From Smittium mucronatum (taxonomy: Eukaryota; Kickxellomycota; Harpellomycetes; Harpellales; Legeriomycetaceae): a stretch of 64,000 nt of DNA. A model generated the notes under the pieces. That model was given only the letters and a program-made list of their open reading frames with translations, was not told the DNA's origin and did no database searches. The stretch covers positions 1 through 64,000 of the forward strand of contig LSSL01000460.1 of the NCBI GenBank assembly GCA_001953115.1, written 5' to 3'. A program made the position numbers and the translations under genes. Shown here one piece after another: positions 9,522 to 24,945 of this stretch (position 1 is the stretch's first letter; every line of letters begins with the position of its first letter).

Positions 9522-12500
9522 CAGTGATATTTGAAAAATTAAAAATGAAAATTCCAATTAATTAGGGGATATTCGAAATAGAAAAAAAAATCTTGATAAA
9601 ATGAAATTTTTAAACTTAGTTTCAGATATTATTCAAAAAATTTTAAAAAAATAGAAACTAGTTCGAGAGAGTTTGAGTTTTTAGATCTTCAACCTACGAC
9701 TCAATCTAAATATTCAACATATAGTCAATGAGAAGCTCGCCAAATACATTTTTTCTAACATGTTGGATTTTTTTGATATTTTAATAAAGATAAATGATGA
9801 TTCGGATAAAAAATATTCCCCAAACTTGAAAAAAAATAAAATAAAATGAATCACTTTGTAGCTTTGGAATGAAAATAAATTATAAACAGTCAAAGAAAAC
9901 CTCAAAAACTTGAAGTTTATTGCTTTATGAAAATACTATGCATTATATGGAGTTCTTATAAATTTCAAGAAAATTAGGTTGATAAGATTTTGAAAATATC
10001 AATTCTATGTTTTACTTTTATGAAAATAAGTATTTGTATTTTAAAAAAGAAAATTAAAATCCGGCATAAGTTGACTGTTTCAGTGCACAATAATTTTAAA
10101 AAAAGAAATTATCACACTTTTACATCTTTCTTATTGAAATTAATAAAATCGATTCATCATCATAGCTTTTCAAAAAAAATATAAGACCAAGGAAAATACA
10201 GTAAAGTATAAATTATTTCTAGTTTTGAAGCTGAAGGATTTTAAATGAGTTCCTGCACAGAGTTACTATAAAAAAGAATCAGCTTTTTGAATTTTTTTTC
10301 TTTTATTACTGAATTCACATTTAAAATCTTGTTTAGATTAAAAAAAATTGAAAATATACCAAAAATATTTTTTTTAACTACCTTATTTATAATAATAATA
10401 AAAATTAAGCTCTCTAAAATATAGTTATAAATAAAACCACATAAAAGTATATTATAACCTTTATATTCTCGGAAATAAGTTCAATATGAAAATCCTTTTT
10501 GGACAAAGGTAATCCATAATATTTCATTTAAACTTTTTATTCCTTTTCTTTTTATATAGAACAAAAGCTAAAAGTTTATCTCTTATTTTAGGTACATTAT
10601 ATCAAAATTCACGATAAAGATTTTCAATTTTTATCAACCTAAGAGTTGGTTCAAAAAAAAAAATTCAGTGAATTTCAAATGTTAGTTTAGAATTTAAAAG
10701 ATTAATTTGGATATGGATACGAATATAATTTATGTGTAAAAGAATTAAGCGTATCTGAAATAAAAGTTCGAAGTTAATTAAATTCAAAACGGTTAAATTT
10801 AAATTAATTTAATATAAATGAAGAATTTTCATATCAAATAAGGCTGTTATTCGTCTTTATAATCTTAGGAAAAAAAATCCATAGAAATTTTTCATTTCTG
10901 ATAATTTTTTTTCAATAAAACAACCTCCATTAAAGAGTTTTTGTAGAAATATTTATTATTTAATCTGAATTCCATCGAATCGTTGAAAGTGAAGTTTATA
11001 AAGCGAATTTAAATTGAAAATGGGAATATCTTGTTGCTAAAATTATCATTTTATTAAGCAGAGAGTCCAAATTTCCGGATTAATAAAAAAAATTCAGGAT
11101 ATTCCAGAAACAATAAGATTTTTAAATTTAACATAAAGATTTTATTATGTAATCAAATAATGCGTTTTTGAACCACATTAATATTCAAATAACTTTTAAA
11201 TCTAACTAGTTTTGCTTCTTACACGGATTATTCTATTTTTTTGGTAAAATAATATAATTTTTATTCAAAGAGTCTAAAATTTTCATCAGATTGGCAGAAA
11301 AAATAGCTTTGTTATATATCTACTGTTATTCAATAATAATTTTATTTATTAGATATTTTTATTAGATATTTTTTAAACACTTTTATTAAAAGGTGAAATT
11401 TTTAAACAAGGAGCTTATAGAGCGGTAAATTACTATCTATTATTTGTGTTAACTGTATGAAATAAATATAGAATTAAAAAAATTAATAGTATATATGTGC
11501 AAAATCTCCATTTGAGCGAATTAATAAATATTAATTGGTTTTAAAAAAATAAGATATCTAGTATGTCATCGTTTGGAATAATAGCTAATTATTTTCAGCC
11601 AGAAAGCTCCCCAAACCTGTTTAAGGCTTCATTATTAATATTCAAAAACTATTCTTACCGAATATAATTTGTAATTATAATTATAATCCGATTGTTTTAA
11701 TTTGATGCTTTTAATTACGAAATTTCATTTAAATACATATAAATATCCATATCCATATCAATATATCTCATTTCCTGGATTTATAACAATTTTTAGATCC
11801 TAATGCGATATATTCGATTGTTTTTTTCAAGATAAATTTTTAAAATTACCCCTTCGACTCGAAAATAGGTTAAATCCGTTAATTAAAGCAATATAATTTG
11901 TAAAATACCATCTGGAGTGAGATTAATAAACCCTAAACTTGTTATTTTTTGTATTTTACGGAGATTGGTGTTTTAGAACTCTAAATAAGAGATAATAATT
12001 GAATTCTCCTTTATTGATGTATTAATAATAAGATCAAAATCTGGATAGTGGGAAAAGAATAGTCTCACTGAAGATTTTTTTTAATTTTTGATAATAAAAT
12101 GATTTTTCAAATAAAATTTTAATCGTGTGATTTATTCTTGATATTAGTATCCGAGAAGCCCCAGATTCCATTTAAAAGTTAAAATTATTGAATAATATTT
12201 CGTAAAAATTTTAGAAATCTTAGAGAAAAAAAAATAAAAAACCCTTTATTGTTAGATTTGATAATATTAACTTTGTTCTTTCATATTAGATAAATCAGAG
12301 TTTAACATGGAGAATAGCATGTAAAATAAACTCATGTTGAAGTTTGTTAATTTCTTTTTATTATTCATAGATAATCGATCAAATTAATGGACAGTAGATT
12401 TCTCTAAAATTATATATCATTTTCAGCTATCAAGTTTTTTTCTTAAATAATTTTTGATATATTCAGCTCTTGTAAAAAAGTTTGTGATTTTGGGATTGAA

Positions 12501-15500
12501 TTTTTAATAATAATTTTTTTTAAAATAATTTACAGGATAAACTATCCAATTTTATGTCTTCATCCAAATTTATGTAAATTAGAGGGAAAACAATATTCTT
12601 TTCCTTAGAATTTTGTATTAAAAAAACGCTAAATAATCAAAATAGAAATATTTTCTTGATACATTTTTCAAAAAAAAAATTAGGGATTATGTATCAGTAT
12701 TCATAAATTATAAATATTTAGAGAATATATATCGTGAAATTACTTTTATTTTTAACAGAAAGCTTTATATTCATTATTTTGGATTTATTTTATTTAAGTA
12801 AAATGTTTAGAAAAAAATTCAATTTATAAAAAAACAATTTAGTTCGATAAAGGCATAATATTATAATGTTTTTTTTTACATAATTTTATCCAACTCCTAT
12901 TAATATTGTATTTTTTTTATTTAGTTTTCTTTATTAGCATTTTAAAAAATATAGCCTCTTATTTTACAGGTCACAATAATAAAAAATTGATTTGATTTTT
13001 GCTTTGTGTTAAAACTCAAAGACTAGAGGTTTATTTTTTATTTTTATCTACCGGTTTTTGGTTTTTACATTTTTAATAAGATATTTTCTGTATGTTATAA
13101 ATAGTTTTTCATTGTAATGATACTATTAGTTTTAGCTTAATTTAATCAAACATTAATAAATATTTTATAAAAGTATTTTATAGTAATGTTGAAAAATTTT
13201 CACTCTAATTTTTTGAGAAATTTTGTACGTATATTCTGATTCCATTATTAGCCCAATTTTAGTTCTCAATTATTTTATATCTATTATAAAATATAAATAT
13301 GGGAAGATTCCACAGGAAATCATTTTAAGGACAGATAGGTATATTAAAAGCCTAGTAAGTCATATTAACTTTTTTAATATAACATAAGTAGATTTTCGTT
13401 TTTTTTGATGGTGCTATTTTTGTTATTTCACTGTAGTAAGTTAAATTACATGAAGTTATCACATTTTTTTCAAACTTTTATAAAACAGGGTTATTTTTAT
13501 AAATATTTTCAAAATATTATTTGGAGTCTATTTGCTAAAAAAAATTCAGTCATTCATTTTTTTTTACTTTATATTATGATTAAGATGTAATCTTTTGGGA
13601 GATGGTTTTTTTATATCCCCAGCTGAAAAAATTTCAAATTTTAGCTTGTTTACTTTGATTAAAATTTTATACATATGATTTGCAACCAGATAGTCAAAGT
13701 ATTTATAGAAATCGAAATGAATATACTCCAGCACTAAAATTTGAATTTTTTGTGATATTTTTATAATAGGTGAATTTCTTTCACCGAAATATTTAATCCA
13801 ATTATTTTCTCTCCAGATCATTTTTTTTCAAATTTATAATTTTTATAAATGAATTTCTATTTTTTCTATTGATTTTAACCTTCGAGGTTACATTTTTGTG
13901 GAACGTATTGATATTTCAGATAAATAAAACCGTAAAATTTTTATTTTAACTTCAGCATTTATAAAATATGTTACTATTTTACCCACCATCACCCCTAAAT
14001 TTTAGCGATTTGAAGAGTAAATTTTTTGATATTTCGTTTTTTTCTGGGAATCTTGATTATGAATTAATATAGCTCCATTTAACTTTTATTTAAATGATTT
14101 TTTGAGTTTTTTGGTCACATTAATATATATTTTTCCTCAATTTATTTTTCCGTTTAATGAGCTTTTTTGGAAGATTTTTATTTTTTTAGCTGGTTGAATT
14201 TTTCTTATTTCACACTTTTTGTATTCATTTATTCCTTATTGATAAGGGAACTTCCAATTTTTTTCTTTTTATTTTTTCTAGATTTGTCATTGAATATTAT
14301 TTTTTAAATTAACCAGTTAATAATATTAGATAATCTGCCATTTTATATTTATTTAAAGTTAAATAAACTTTTCTTGTATTTTTATAATTGGTCACTTTCA
14401 ACAATTTAAATCTTTGATACAGGTATAAATAATAGAACATCATATTTTTAAAAACTATTTGATAATTCAATAAGATATTTAGATCTTTTGACGTTATATA
14501 GTGGTATATTATAAATTTATTAGTCTCCAAATATTCTCTCTGGCAGTTTTTATTTAAATTTGCAAAAAAAGTGGCCGTGAGTTTTAGATAGATTAAGTTT
14601 AATTAAACCAATTGCTTCTTTTTTGATATTAACCCACTCAAAGATGATATCACTTGGAGAACATACATCCCTTTTTATACTAATACTATATTTAAATCAA
14701 TAAAGATGATCAATTTTGCTTAGGAAACCATTATTTTAGTAAATTTAGTTAAATTATCAATATAAAACTAATTATAATTTTACTATATTGTCATTAAAAT
14801 ATTGGTCAAGGTTCAAAATTATCATTTGCTATTAAAATAAGAAATTATTTAGCCTATAATTATAATTATCTATCTAAAAAAACGAACTTTTTATTGATTA
14901 TAGCATGCTAATTATTAATAATCAGGTATTTTTTTAGGATAGCAAAAACTTTTTCTCTCGAAACCTATTCAAAAACTGGGCTTAGAACATCTTTTATTGG
15001 AATTTTCTGTAAAATTTCGATATCTTGTTTAACAAATTTTTTATAAGTAAGTGAATATTCGGTTTTTTACTATTGGCAGATATACCTTTAAGTTTATAAT
15101 TTATACTTCATTTGTTTATTTTACTTTTTTATTTTTTTATTTTTTATCATTATTTTGCTTATCCGATATAACCGGACTACAATGTACCGTTTTTGAACAA
15201 CTTAATATTAAGCTATCTTTTGGTAGTTTCAAATTTCCTGGATTTTACTGATGCTTTTTTTAATTAATTAATATCCGTTATATTATAATTACCTTAATTT
15301 TTAGGATATTTAATTTACTATAAATATTTTTTTCACATATTTTATCGGATTTTGATCTCACTATGTATCTTTTTCCGGCTATTTTCATCCAATAGTCTGT
15401 TTAGTAAAATTATTTATTGATTTTTGGGTATTTTTTTTATTAAGGCCCAATTCACCTCCTTTAAACTGGAAATGATTCTTGAGTTGATTTTTTCGCTATG

Positions 15501-18500
15501 CTTTCATGATTTGCATATTTTTTGTTTTAAAATAATAATTCATTTTTTTTTCTTCTAAATTTACTTCACCAGTCTTGGTAATTGAAAATAAATCCCCGTT
15601 TTTTCAGATAATTTACCCATAAGAATAATTTTTTTGTTTACTAAGTGATTTTAGTGACCGTTAAATTTAATATTTCAGCCAAATGTAAATATTTTACTCA
15701 TCGATAACTTTTATAATAGCTTGATTTATCTCGCTTCAGGAACTTTTTTTCTTACTCCTATTATCACTATCCCATGTGGGTTCAGCTTTTCGTTCATAAA
15801 ATATTTAAAAAAAATTACTTTTAGCGTTTTTATGAAATTTACCATTGAGGGCTAATCCAACATAACCAATTTTTTGAATTCTTTACCTAGATATTTTTAT
15901 AAGTTTTCGATACTTATTATTTGATAACCCATGATTTTTTAAAAAAAATTAGTATTTTAATTAGAGTAGGTGCATTCATTTCACCTTCCATAGATATTAT
16001 TTTTATTTGCGTCAAATATATATATATGTCAAAAAAATTTATTTTAATTTTTGTTATAAAGGTTCTTGATAAGATTTTAAATAAATGAGAATTTGGGTTT
16101 TTTTGCTTATAAAGTAATTTTTCCGGGACCTTATCAATTTCTGAAAGCCCTTTAAATTCTTCCTTTACCACTTTTCATCTGTTGAGAATATTTTTCGAGC
16201 CTATCTTTTTCATAAAATATTCATATTTTCACTCAGTAGTGCTGTGTAGATTTTTTTTGGATTCCATTTTTTTAAAAAAATCAAAAAACCAATTTTTTTT
16301 AAATAAATAGATATTAAAGTATGCTGAAAATTATTTATTTCCTTGGTATTACATTTATAAATATAAACAAAATTAACTTTCAACTCTTTTATTTTGCACA
16401 CAAATTTTTACTGGTCCCTCAAATGCATAAAATTCACGCATTCAACTTTAAATAATTCAAATATTCTACAAATAAAATCGATTTTTATTTCCTCAAAAAT
16501 TTAGCGTGCTTTTCATTGTGTTTTTCTAGATATCTTTTTTACCAAAAATTAGTTTTTAGAGCTACTACAAATTTGTATACGATTAGGTATGGTATATTTT
16601 AGAGCTATAATTTTGATAAATAATGTCTTTGAATTATTTTAGCGAAAATATAAGGTAAAGATTCTATTTAATTATAAATCATCTTAATTCTCGGTTTTAG
16701 AAAAATTCCTTAAATTTGAATAAAGATAGCGATTTGTTTTTATTTCGAGACTAAACTATAAATGTTATCATTAAATAAAAAATTTATTTTAATAGGTTTT
16801 TTTCGATTCTATATATATTTAAATTCTGCAAATTTAAAATATTACATAAAAAATTACATTGGGCTTGGTTTTAAGGTAGAAAATTGAGACTTTATAAGCC
16901 AAATTAAAAAAAAAACCGAATATATATGTAATATTTGATCGATAATAATTGATTTAAAAAAATTTTAAATATGGAATTCAGGAAACATAAAAATCTGCAA
17001 AAAAATAGAAGTAGTTTTAAATAGCATGTTTTTTTAAAATAATTTTCTTGTTATTTTTTTAATTATCATTAAGATTTAGATCCCAGTTATTAATTTATTA
17101 CTGAATAATATAAATTATAACATTTAAAAAAATAATAAGTCCATCATCTCTTTACAAATTCAATTTATTTTGAAAAATAAACGATTTATTGGTCACAATT
17201 AGTACAAGATTAGAACCAAAAATAAAATTTTCAACGCAAATAATTTTAAAGAATATAATTTCCTGAGCAACTAATTTCACTACACGTAATCAATGTTTAG
17301 ACCAACAGATTTAAAATTTCTGAAAAGTAAATAGTTCATCGAAAAGTTAGATTGCATAAATACGGAGGCTTAAATTTTTTGGAAAGACTAAGCTTTTTAA
17401 CTTGTTTCCGTTTTCTATTAAATTTTTACCTTAGATCATAAAATTAGTCTATTATTTTTTTAAAATTAATCCATGTTTCAAATAATTTAGATCCTAAAGT
17501 TTAAACTGCTTCTTTAAAGCACAAATTTAATTTTAGAAGTTGGTAATAATATCATTAAATAATTTTTTTGTACGAATTTTAGAATTATGATAAAAAATAA
17601 AATGTGTTGATTTAATAAATGGTATTGAATTTTTTTTATCAAATGTAATTCTGATTGTTATTTTGTTTATTAAGCGTTTCGAAATTTTGAACAATAATAT
17701 AATACAAACGTTTTGCATCAAAATTTATTCATTTATCTAAAAATTCACTTATAATTTGTTATTGGAATTCAATTTCATAAATATTTCAAATAAAATTGAT
17801 GTAATATCACAACCATTATTTTTAATCCTTTTCGTTAGCGAGTAAATACACGAAAAATACTTGATTGATCTTATCTTTATGAGAACAAAAATCAGGTAAT
17901 GTCTCTAATAGCTGGATTTCATTTATTTGGTGAAAAATAAATGATAGTTATGGCAATTTTTCAGCGTTTAAATACAGAAAATAAAATCTTGATTTTTTTT
18001 ATTAATTTTAATAGATGTTTATTAAATAATATTATGCCGATCAAAATTGAACAATTTAAAATGTTAAAAACTCAAAATTTGATATTATTTCAAATAAAAA
18101 AATAGTAAATAATAATTTAAAATATTTTAAAAGGTGTAACAATAATATTTTTCATTTTATTATCCTATTATAAATATTAAATCTGATTTATTTTGCAAAA
18201 AATTTGTTTCATTGAATAATTTAGACTTATTTGAAAATAAAACTCGTTTAAAAATTGGATTTTTTTTATCTAAAGTGACTAATTTTTATAAATTTTCAAA
18301 TTTAGTGGCTATCATTATTTTCTATAAATTCCCTTTGGAGCTATTAAAATAAACTCAGATTAATGAAAAAATGAAATTTTTACGTCATCTCTATTAGTTA
18401 TCTGAATAAAATCTATAAATTTTTATCGAGTTATTTATATTAATATTTTTTAAAAAATATTATTTTGGGGTTTTTTATATAAAGCCTCAAAATTTAGAAT

Positions 18501-21500
18501 TTTTTTAAACGTTTTTTTAATGAAAAATTGGTATAATTATCCAGTCAATAAAATTATTGATAATAAACCGCTTTCTGTATTTTATGGAACAATGGAAAGC
18601 AAGTAAACATCTCAGATTTGATAATCAAATTAGAGACGTATTGAATAATGAATAAAAAGATAAAATTGATATTTTGATATAATAGTGAATGAAATTGAAT
18701 TATTTGATCGAATTTTTGCCGTTAGAAAGTTTATTTTTTATTTTATTTATTGAATCATGATAATATAAAAATGAGTGCAAAAAAGGATGAAAATCAAAAA
18801 AAATTCAAAAAAAGGCTTTTCCGCTTTATTTTAGATATCTATGGGATGAACTATTATCTTTTATATTATTAAATTTTTGTATTAAAGCACTGTTTTTACA
18901 GATAACAGTAGAAATAATGAAAAAAAGATATTTTATAATTCTATTAGCACAATAAAAGAGCAAACATTAAAGATAATGTACTTTAAAATTTTACAGACGC
19001 CATCTTTTTCATTGAAGTTTCAAATAAAGAGTTTCAAAAATTTATAGAATTTATATATATAAAATATAAAAATGATCTTTTTAATAAAAAAATCCTACGG
19101 AAATAGTAATTTTTACACCATTATTAAGGTATATTGTTAAGTATTTAAATTTTACTATAATTAAATGTATTCTAAAGCAATACTTTCAAGAAAAGATAAG
19201 TGAATGAGTCGAGCTGAGCTAAGCACAAAAATATCATTAGAAAATTTTCTTTTAAAATAACAACCAAAAATCATCAGAGGCGTTGTGAAAAATTTGGGGG
19301 GTAGCAAAAAATAAATCAAAACTTTATATTCTACAAAGCTTTTATTGACAAAAAAATAATAACTAGGAAAATTATTCATAATAATATTAAACTTAAATAT
19401 ATCTATCTAATGTTATTCTTATGATTGTACACTTTTTATTTAAATGAAATCAAATTTTGCGAAATAAAAGATGATTATATATATATTAAAAAGCTTAAAA
19501 TCAAAGATATCTTTTGATATATACTGTAATAGTTATTTTTTTTATTTTTTATGCATAATATTAGTTTTATAACGAAATAAATTGTTAATTTTGTATTCAA
19601 ATAAAAATTTCCTCGTTTTATCTTTATGAAAAAAAAAATTACATGTCCTAATTTTGATAAATTGAAAGTATAGATGTTAGTACATATTCAATTAAATAAT
19701 ATAAAACTAAACATCAAATTGAAATCATGTTTTTTTAAAACTCAATGTAAAAGTCTAGTTTAATTTTTTCAAAATATGCAAAAAGTGCTCATTTTATAAG
19801 CTAGTGAAAAGTAGACCCGATATGAAATTTAAAATAGATGCATAGAATCAAAAACAATAATAATCAATTTTCCAATTTTTAAAATATTGAATTGTATTTG
19901 AAATATTATTTAATTTTGATTCTTTAGCATGACAATTTCCGATTTAATTCATATTATAATTGGTATTTAATTTTTCAAGAACATAAAGATTATGAAAATC
20001 TAATTAAATAGTAGTACGATGCATACACTTATAATAATCTAATAATTTAGAAATTTAGTTGAATTAATAAGATACCATTAAACATGAAATTTCGAATATT
20101 TTTCTCAAAAAATAACACCTTTCCATTGTTATCGAGAGGTAAATTTTTTGATAAATCATTTTTTTTACTCACAGTGAAATAAAACTCACACTTATCCCCT
20201 CCATATAAGATTGATTAAATTTCAAAAAAAAAAAAATTTAAATTATTCATTTTTCAATTTTATAGCAAATTTTCTTGTGCATTATACCTTCATTTATTGG
20301 AGGTATCATCAACTTAATTTTTTACTTGCTTTACTGGTTTATTAAATCTTTAAATCTAAATATCTTTAATAATGTTTCCAAAATAGAAAATAACTATTTA
20401 ATTTTAATTTTTATTGGTTATTTGATTTATATTAACGGTAAGAAAGATTTTTTTAGATAAAATAACTTGAAAAATGACGGGTAAAGCGACATAAAATTTA
20501 CCTATATAAAAAAATCTGCTTAAAATAGTTTTAAATATAAATATTTATTCTTAACAAAAACCCCCCTTCAAAAAATCCCCGTATTTTTGGCAAGAGTATT
20601 CTATGGTAATTTTTTAATAAAACACAAAAACGTTAAATAATAAGAGTACAAATAATAGTGAATCCTGAAATTAAGAGCAGATCTAATTAAAAAAATTAAA
20701 TATATTATCAAAACTATTTGAGATTTTTTGTCTAAACGGCATATATAGATATATCGATTAAAATTTAAAAATAAAAAAAATAAATTGACAGTAGTTAAAT
20801 TGTTTTTTACAAAAATTTTGTTAATTTATTTATAAAATACCTTAAGTTTAATAATCCAGTAAAAATTTTATAATTTATGGAATTTTTTTTTTAATAATTA
20901 GTGAAATAAAGCTAGTGTAAAATGTTAGAAACTTTTAATGAGACAGTAAGAATAATATTTTTTTACTGTAACCTCTTTTTGTTAAAGTTATGGAATATTG
21001 AGTTTTAAATAAACACTTGGGTACAAAGATTACTCATATTACGTTTTATTATCTGATATTAAATGAAAATGATTATATATATAGTTCAGACTAAAAATGT
21101 AAAAAAAATAATCCTAAGTTCACATAAGTTATCAATAAAAACTCTCACCCGATAAATATAACCCTCAGTAGGAAGCTATTTACAAAAAATCATATTTTTT
21201 AAAGCTTGTAAAATGGTGAATAAGTTTATAAGTTTCTAATATTTTAAATTCATAAAGAAATTTTAAATTACAATTAATAAAATCCGATTTAGACATTTAT
21301 GAATATTTTGTTTTATAAAAAAAAATTTTACAGAATTTTTCCGACTTTTTTTTTCTGGATATTTAATAAAGTCTAAAAATTATTTATTCCAACTATAGTA
21401 CGCAAATAAGTACAATTTATTTAAAAAATAGGGGTTTTCTACAAATGATACTAAATATCGAGTTTAATTGTTAGAAAAAGCTCAAAATATTTAACTAACC

Positions 21501-24060
21501 CATTTTTATTGTTACTAAAAGTAGAAATATTAATTTAAAATTTACATAAAATTTGATATTTAAATTTTATCTAATTAATTTTCCTTTTTTTTTTATCCCG
21601 ATAAATATTAACTAATCAAAATTATCAAAAATTTCAGATAATATTTTAGAATTCAAATGAATGGAATAGTAAAGGAGCCTATTTGTTTAAGAAGTAGCAT
21701 GGCCCCCAAAAAAATATTCGCATACTCATATATATCCGTATTTGACTAAATAAATCCTAGTTTTAAATTAGAAATATTTTAAATAAACTTATTTTAAAAG
21801 GTGTAGATTATTGATTTGACTTAATCTCTGATTTTTTATTCCTGAAAAAATGAAAATTTTATGAAATAATTGAATTGTCTGCATGTTCAAAAGTTTTAGA
21901 CTTTTTGATATTCAATTTAATATTCGCAACAATTAAAGCACAATAATAAACGATTTAGGTATAAAAAATAATCTAAAAGCTAAATAAGCAGAATTTAGAA
22001 TTTTTTTTTCATTACCGTAAAATGCTTTTTACATTTATGATAAAAAATGACCATCCCCCAACCCCATAATTTAAAATATACATGGTTAGAAATGTCAATT
22101 ATCCTGTTTTGAGCGGACAGGGAATTTTTTCCCAATTACTAATACATTATTAGAACCAATAATATTTTCCTGGTCTACTAAATATTTTTACTAAATCTCA
22201 AAAGCTAAATTAGCTACATTTTGAATGATATTTCTTTGCGATCATAAAATTTAATGATAACTGAAGATGAACTTAATTTTTTAAACCATAGTGAGAGAAG
22301 TAAAATGCGGGAATTTTTTTATTAAATTCTGCAATATTGCCTTTTTAGTTCATATCTGGAGCATATATTAAAATCAAATTTAGCAGCTTTTTTTTTTTTT
22401 TATCACGAAATTTTTAGCAGCTTTAAGGTTTGAAACTAAAAAAAATTCAGGTAACTCTTGAAACCTTTTTTTAATATTTCCCTCCAAACGTTGATCCGAT
22501 TTTTTTATTAAAAACATTTGTAGTTCGAATGATCGAAATTGTGAATCAGAGTCTGACCAAAATTGATTTTATTAATGGAGTAAAAATTTTTTCTTAATAA
22601 CTGATTAGGCAATTTGTTTCATATTTAGAATCTACATAGTACCAATTGTAGGAAGTTTTCAAATTTATCCATTAATCGCTATTGTTTCCCGTTATAGTGA
22701 TACGAGCCCAGATTATATAACAGCGATTTCTTTCAAAAGGAGGTAAAAGCTTCTACAGATCTATCCCATACTGTAAAAACTTCCTTAAAATAAAATGTAA
22801 AAACACAGTTTACCTTTTAAAATCTTTTATCGCAATCTCTATAACAATACTTTTTTAGTTTTTCAGTTTATTAAATCATCTGTAGATTTAAAACTGTTGG
22901 TTAAATTTCTTATTCTTTTCTTTTTGCCCTAAAAATATTACTATTTTAATATCAATTTGGCCCTTATGTCAAATGAGACACATTCCAATTAACTTTACGT
23001 ATTTACTAAAGCCCTTTGGGCACAGATTGTAAAAAAAAAAGAAGTTATATTTTAGATCAGAATTTTCCTTTATTATTTCTACATATTCTATTTTTTGAGA
23101 TTTCAAGATAGTAAAAGAGAGCTTAGAAAAACAAATTTTCGTTTTTTTTGTCATTAACAGTTTCAGAGAATATTCTAAAGTTTCTAAACAAGTGATTTTT
23201 GATGATTTTTTATATTCCACCAAACACTATTTATTTTTTTGAGCCATTCGAATTTTTGTAGCTTTTTAAAATATAATCATCGCGTTCTCTATCCGCATCC
23301 ATTTTATTTATTGGTCATTTTAGAACTTGTATCCAAAATTTCCGAGCTTCTCTCTTTTTTAAACAACATCCACCAACGAAAATATAATAAGTTTATTTTT
23401 TAAAATTGAGAAGGATTTTTTATATTTTTTATATTTTTTTATACACTTGAACTTCCTTCAAGTCATGAGCTATTTCTGATAGAATATGTTCACACTATTT
23501 TTTTCTTTAAAAAAAACATCTTTTTAGATCAGTTGAATCGCCATTCGATATGGATCGGACTACTCGTCCCATATGCTTTGCCATTATGATTTTTTAGATC
23601 AGGACATGCCCTCAAATTTAGTGGGATTTTTAAAATACTAATACTAATACTCACTAATTCTTAAAAACCCCTCCATGATTTTGCATTAAAAAAAAATTAA
23701 AATAAGATTCAGCGGAGATAAGTATAAAAATTATTTAATATGGAATTTTACTTTTTTTTATAAAATAAATTACACATTAAAGCCTTAATTTGAAGTCCAT
23801 AAAAGAAAATCGGTAAATATTTCACATTTTATATCGTCTATAATTTATTCCAAAAGCAGAAATTATTATTTCAATCGGATCCTACATCTTTGTTTATATA
23901 GAATTGATTAATATTTTAAAAAAACAAAAAGAGGTCTGTTCCATTAGGGTGGGCTTTAACTAAAAAATAAATTAGAAACTCTTGACAGAAAACTATCTGG
24001 CCTGAAAAAAAAAAACTTTCATATATAAATACGATTTCCTCCTAATCAATCAAAAATAGG
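9522..24060. other. A+T-rich gene desert
   Basis: About 14.5 kb without a recognisable gene, tRNA or repeat family. Samples have about 9-12 G/C per 60 bases. The open frames (for example at 9990, 13405, 15051 and 20275 on the plus strand) have chance-like composition. The part from about 22.5 kb onward is slightly richer in G+C, but no exon could be supported. Confidence 0.45.
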
Positions 24061-24740
24061 AGTTCATTTTTGCACTGCCAACCTTAAAAGGTATCATATA
24101 ATATGTTTGGAAGAAAGGACAAACCCACGTGGGAGTGACTTCAGCATATACTATTTATCTTGAAGGAATGGATGCAACCCTACCAATAAGTTTATTGGAT
24201 ATAAACATAGGTTAATTGGTATCTGAACTATTTTCAACATATGCTTCTGCCTATTTCTTTCTCCAACTGCAACCTCAAATGGCCAGTTTCTTGGCTAATA
24301 AAAATTGGGTATATTGAGTTTTGCCAATTTAAAATTTACTAAATAGAATTTAAATAGTGGTCAAATAGCATATGAGATGCCTAGTAGGTCAATTGGAACT
24401 AGGTGAATAGTTTATACACTTGGTTGGATGTATTTCTCAATGCAATTCCCAAATGAAACTTCACCACAGTTTGTTCAGATCGTTATGCTCATTGACCAGA
24501 ATTTTCTAAAGATCAGTTTTTCCCAATAAAAGAGTTTACTCCAAGGGCTTTTAACTTTAATGGTCGGTGGACTAAATTGCCAAAACATTTATGTCCAATA
24601 TTTATGCCACATTGCTCTATTGCTATAAAAAAATTGTATTTTATTGGTATGAGGTTTATAGTTGATAAATCAATATTTCCAAATTGAGGCTAATTGGGGT
24701 ATGTAGGCTGCTCTGAGGTTAGTGCTAGTTCCATGTTTTA
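24061..24740. other. G+C-richer island upstream of SAC1, nature unknown
   Basis: Composition changes sharply here: 26 G/C in the line at 24121 and 25 at 24241, against 9-15 in the desert. No frame stays open beyond about 35 codons, so it is not an intact gene. GCACTGCCAACCT near 24075 and the complement of AGGTTAGTGC near 24717 form a weak inverted pair at the two ends, which would fit a decayed DNA transposon. Regulatory sequence for SAC1 or a pseudogene are alternatives. Confidence 0.35.
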
Positions 24741-24945
24741 TTAATTTTCAATAAGAAATAAAGGTAAAACGTATTTCGCCTTTGGTGAATAGCCCCTAAA
24801 ATTGAAGACATTAACTTTCTGAATATACTCAAATCTTTGATTTTGGGCTATCTCAACGTTGAATTACTTTTTTGATTTAGAATACAAAATTCAACTACTT
24901 TATCATAAATTTAATTCATACAATACTTACCAAATAAAGCGCGAA

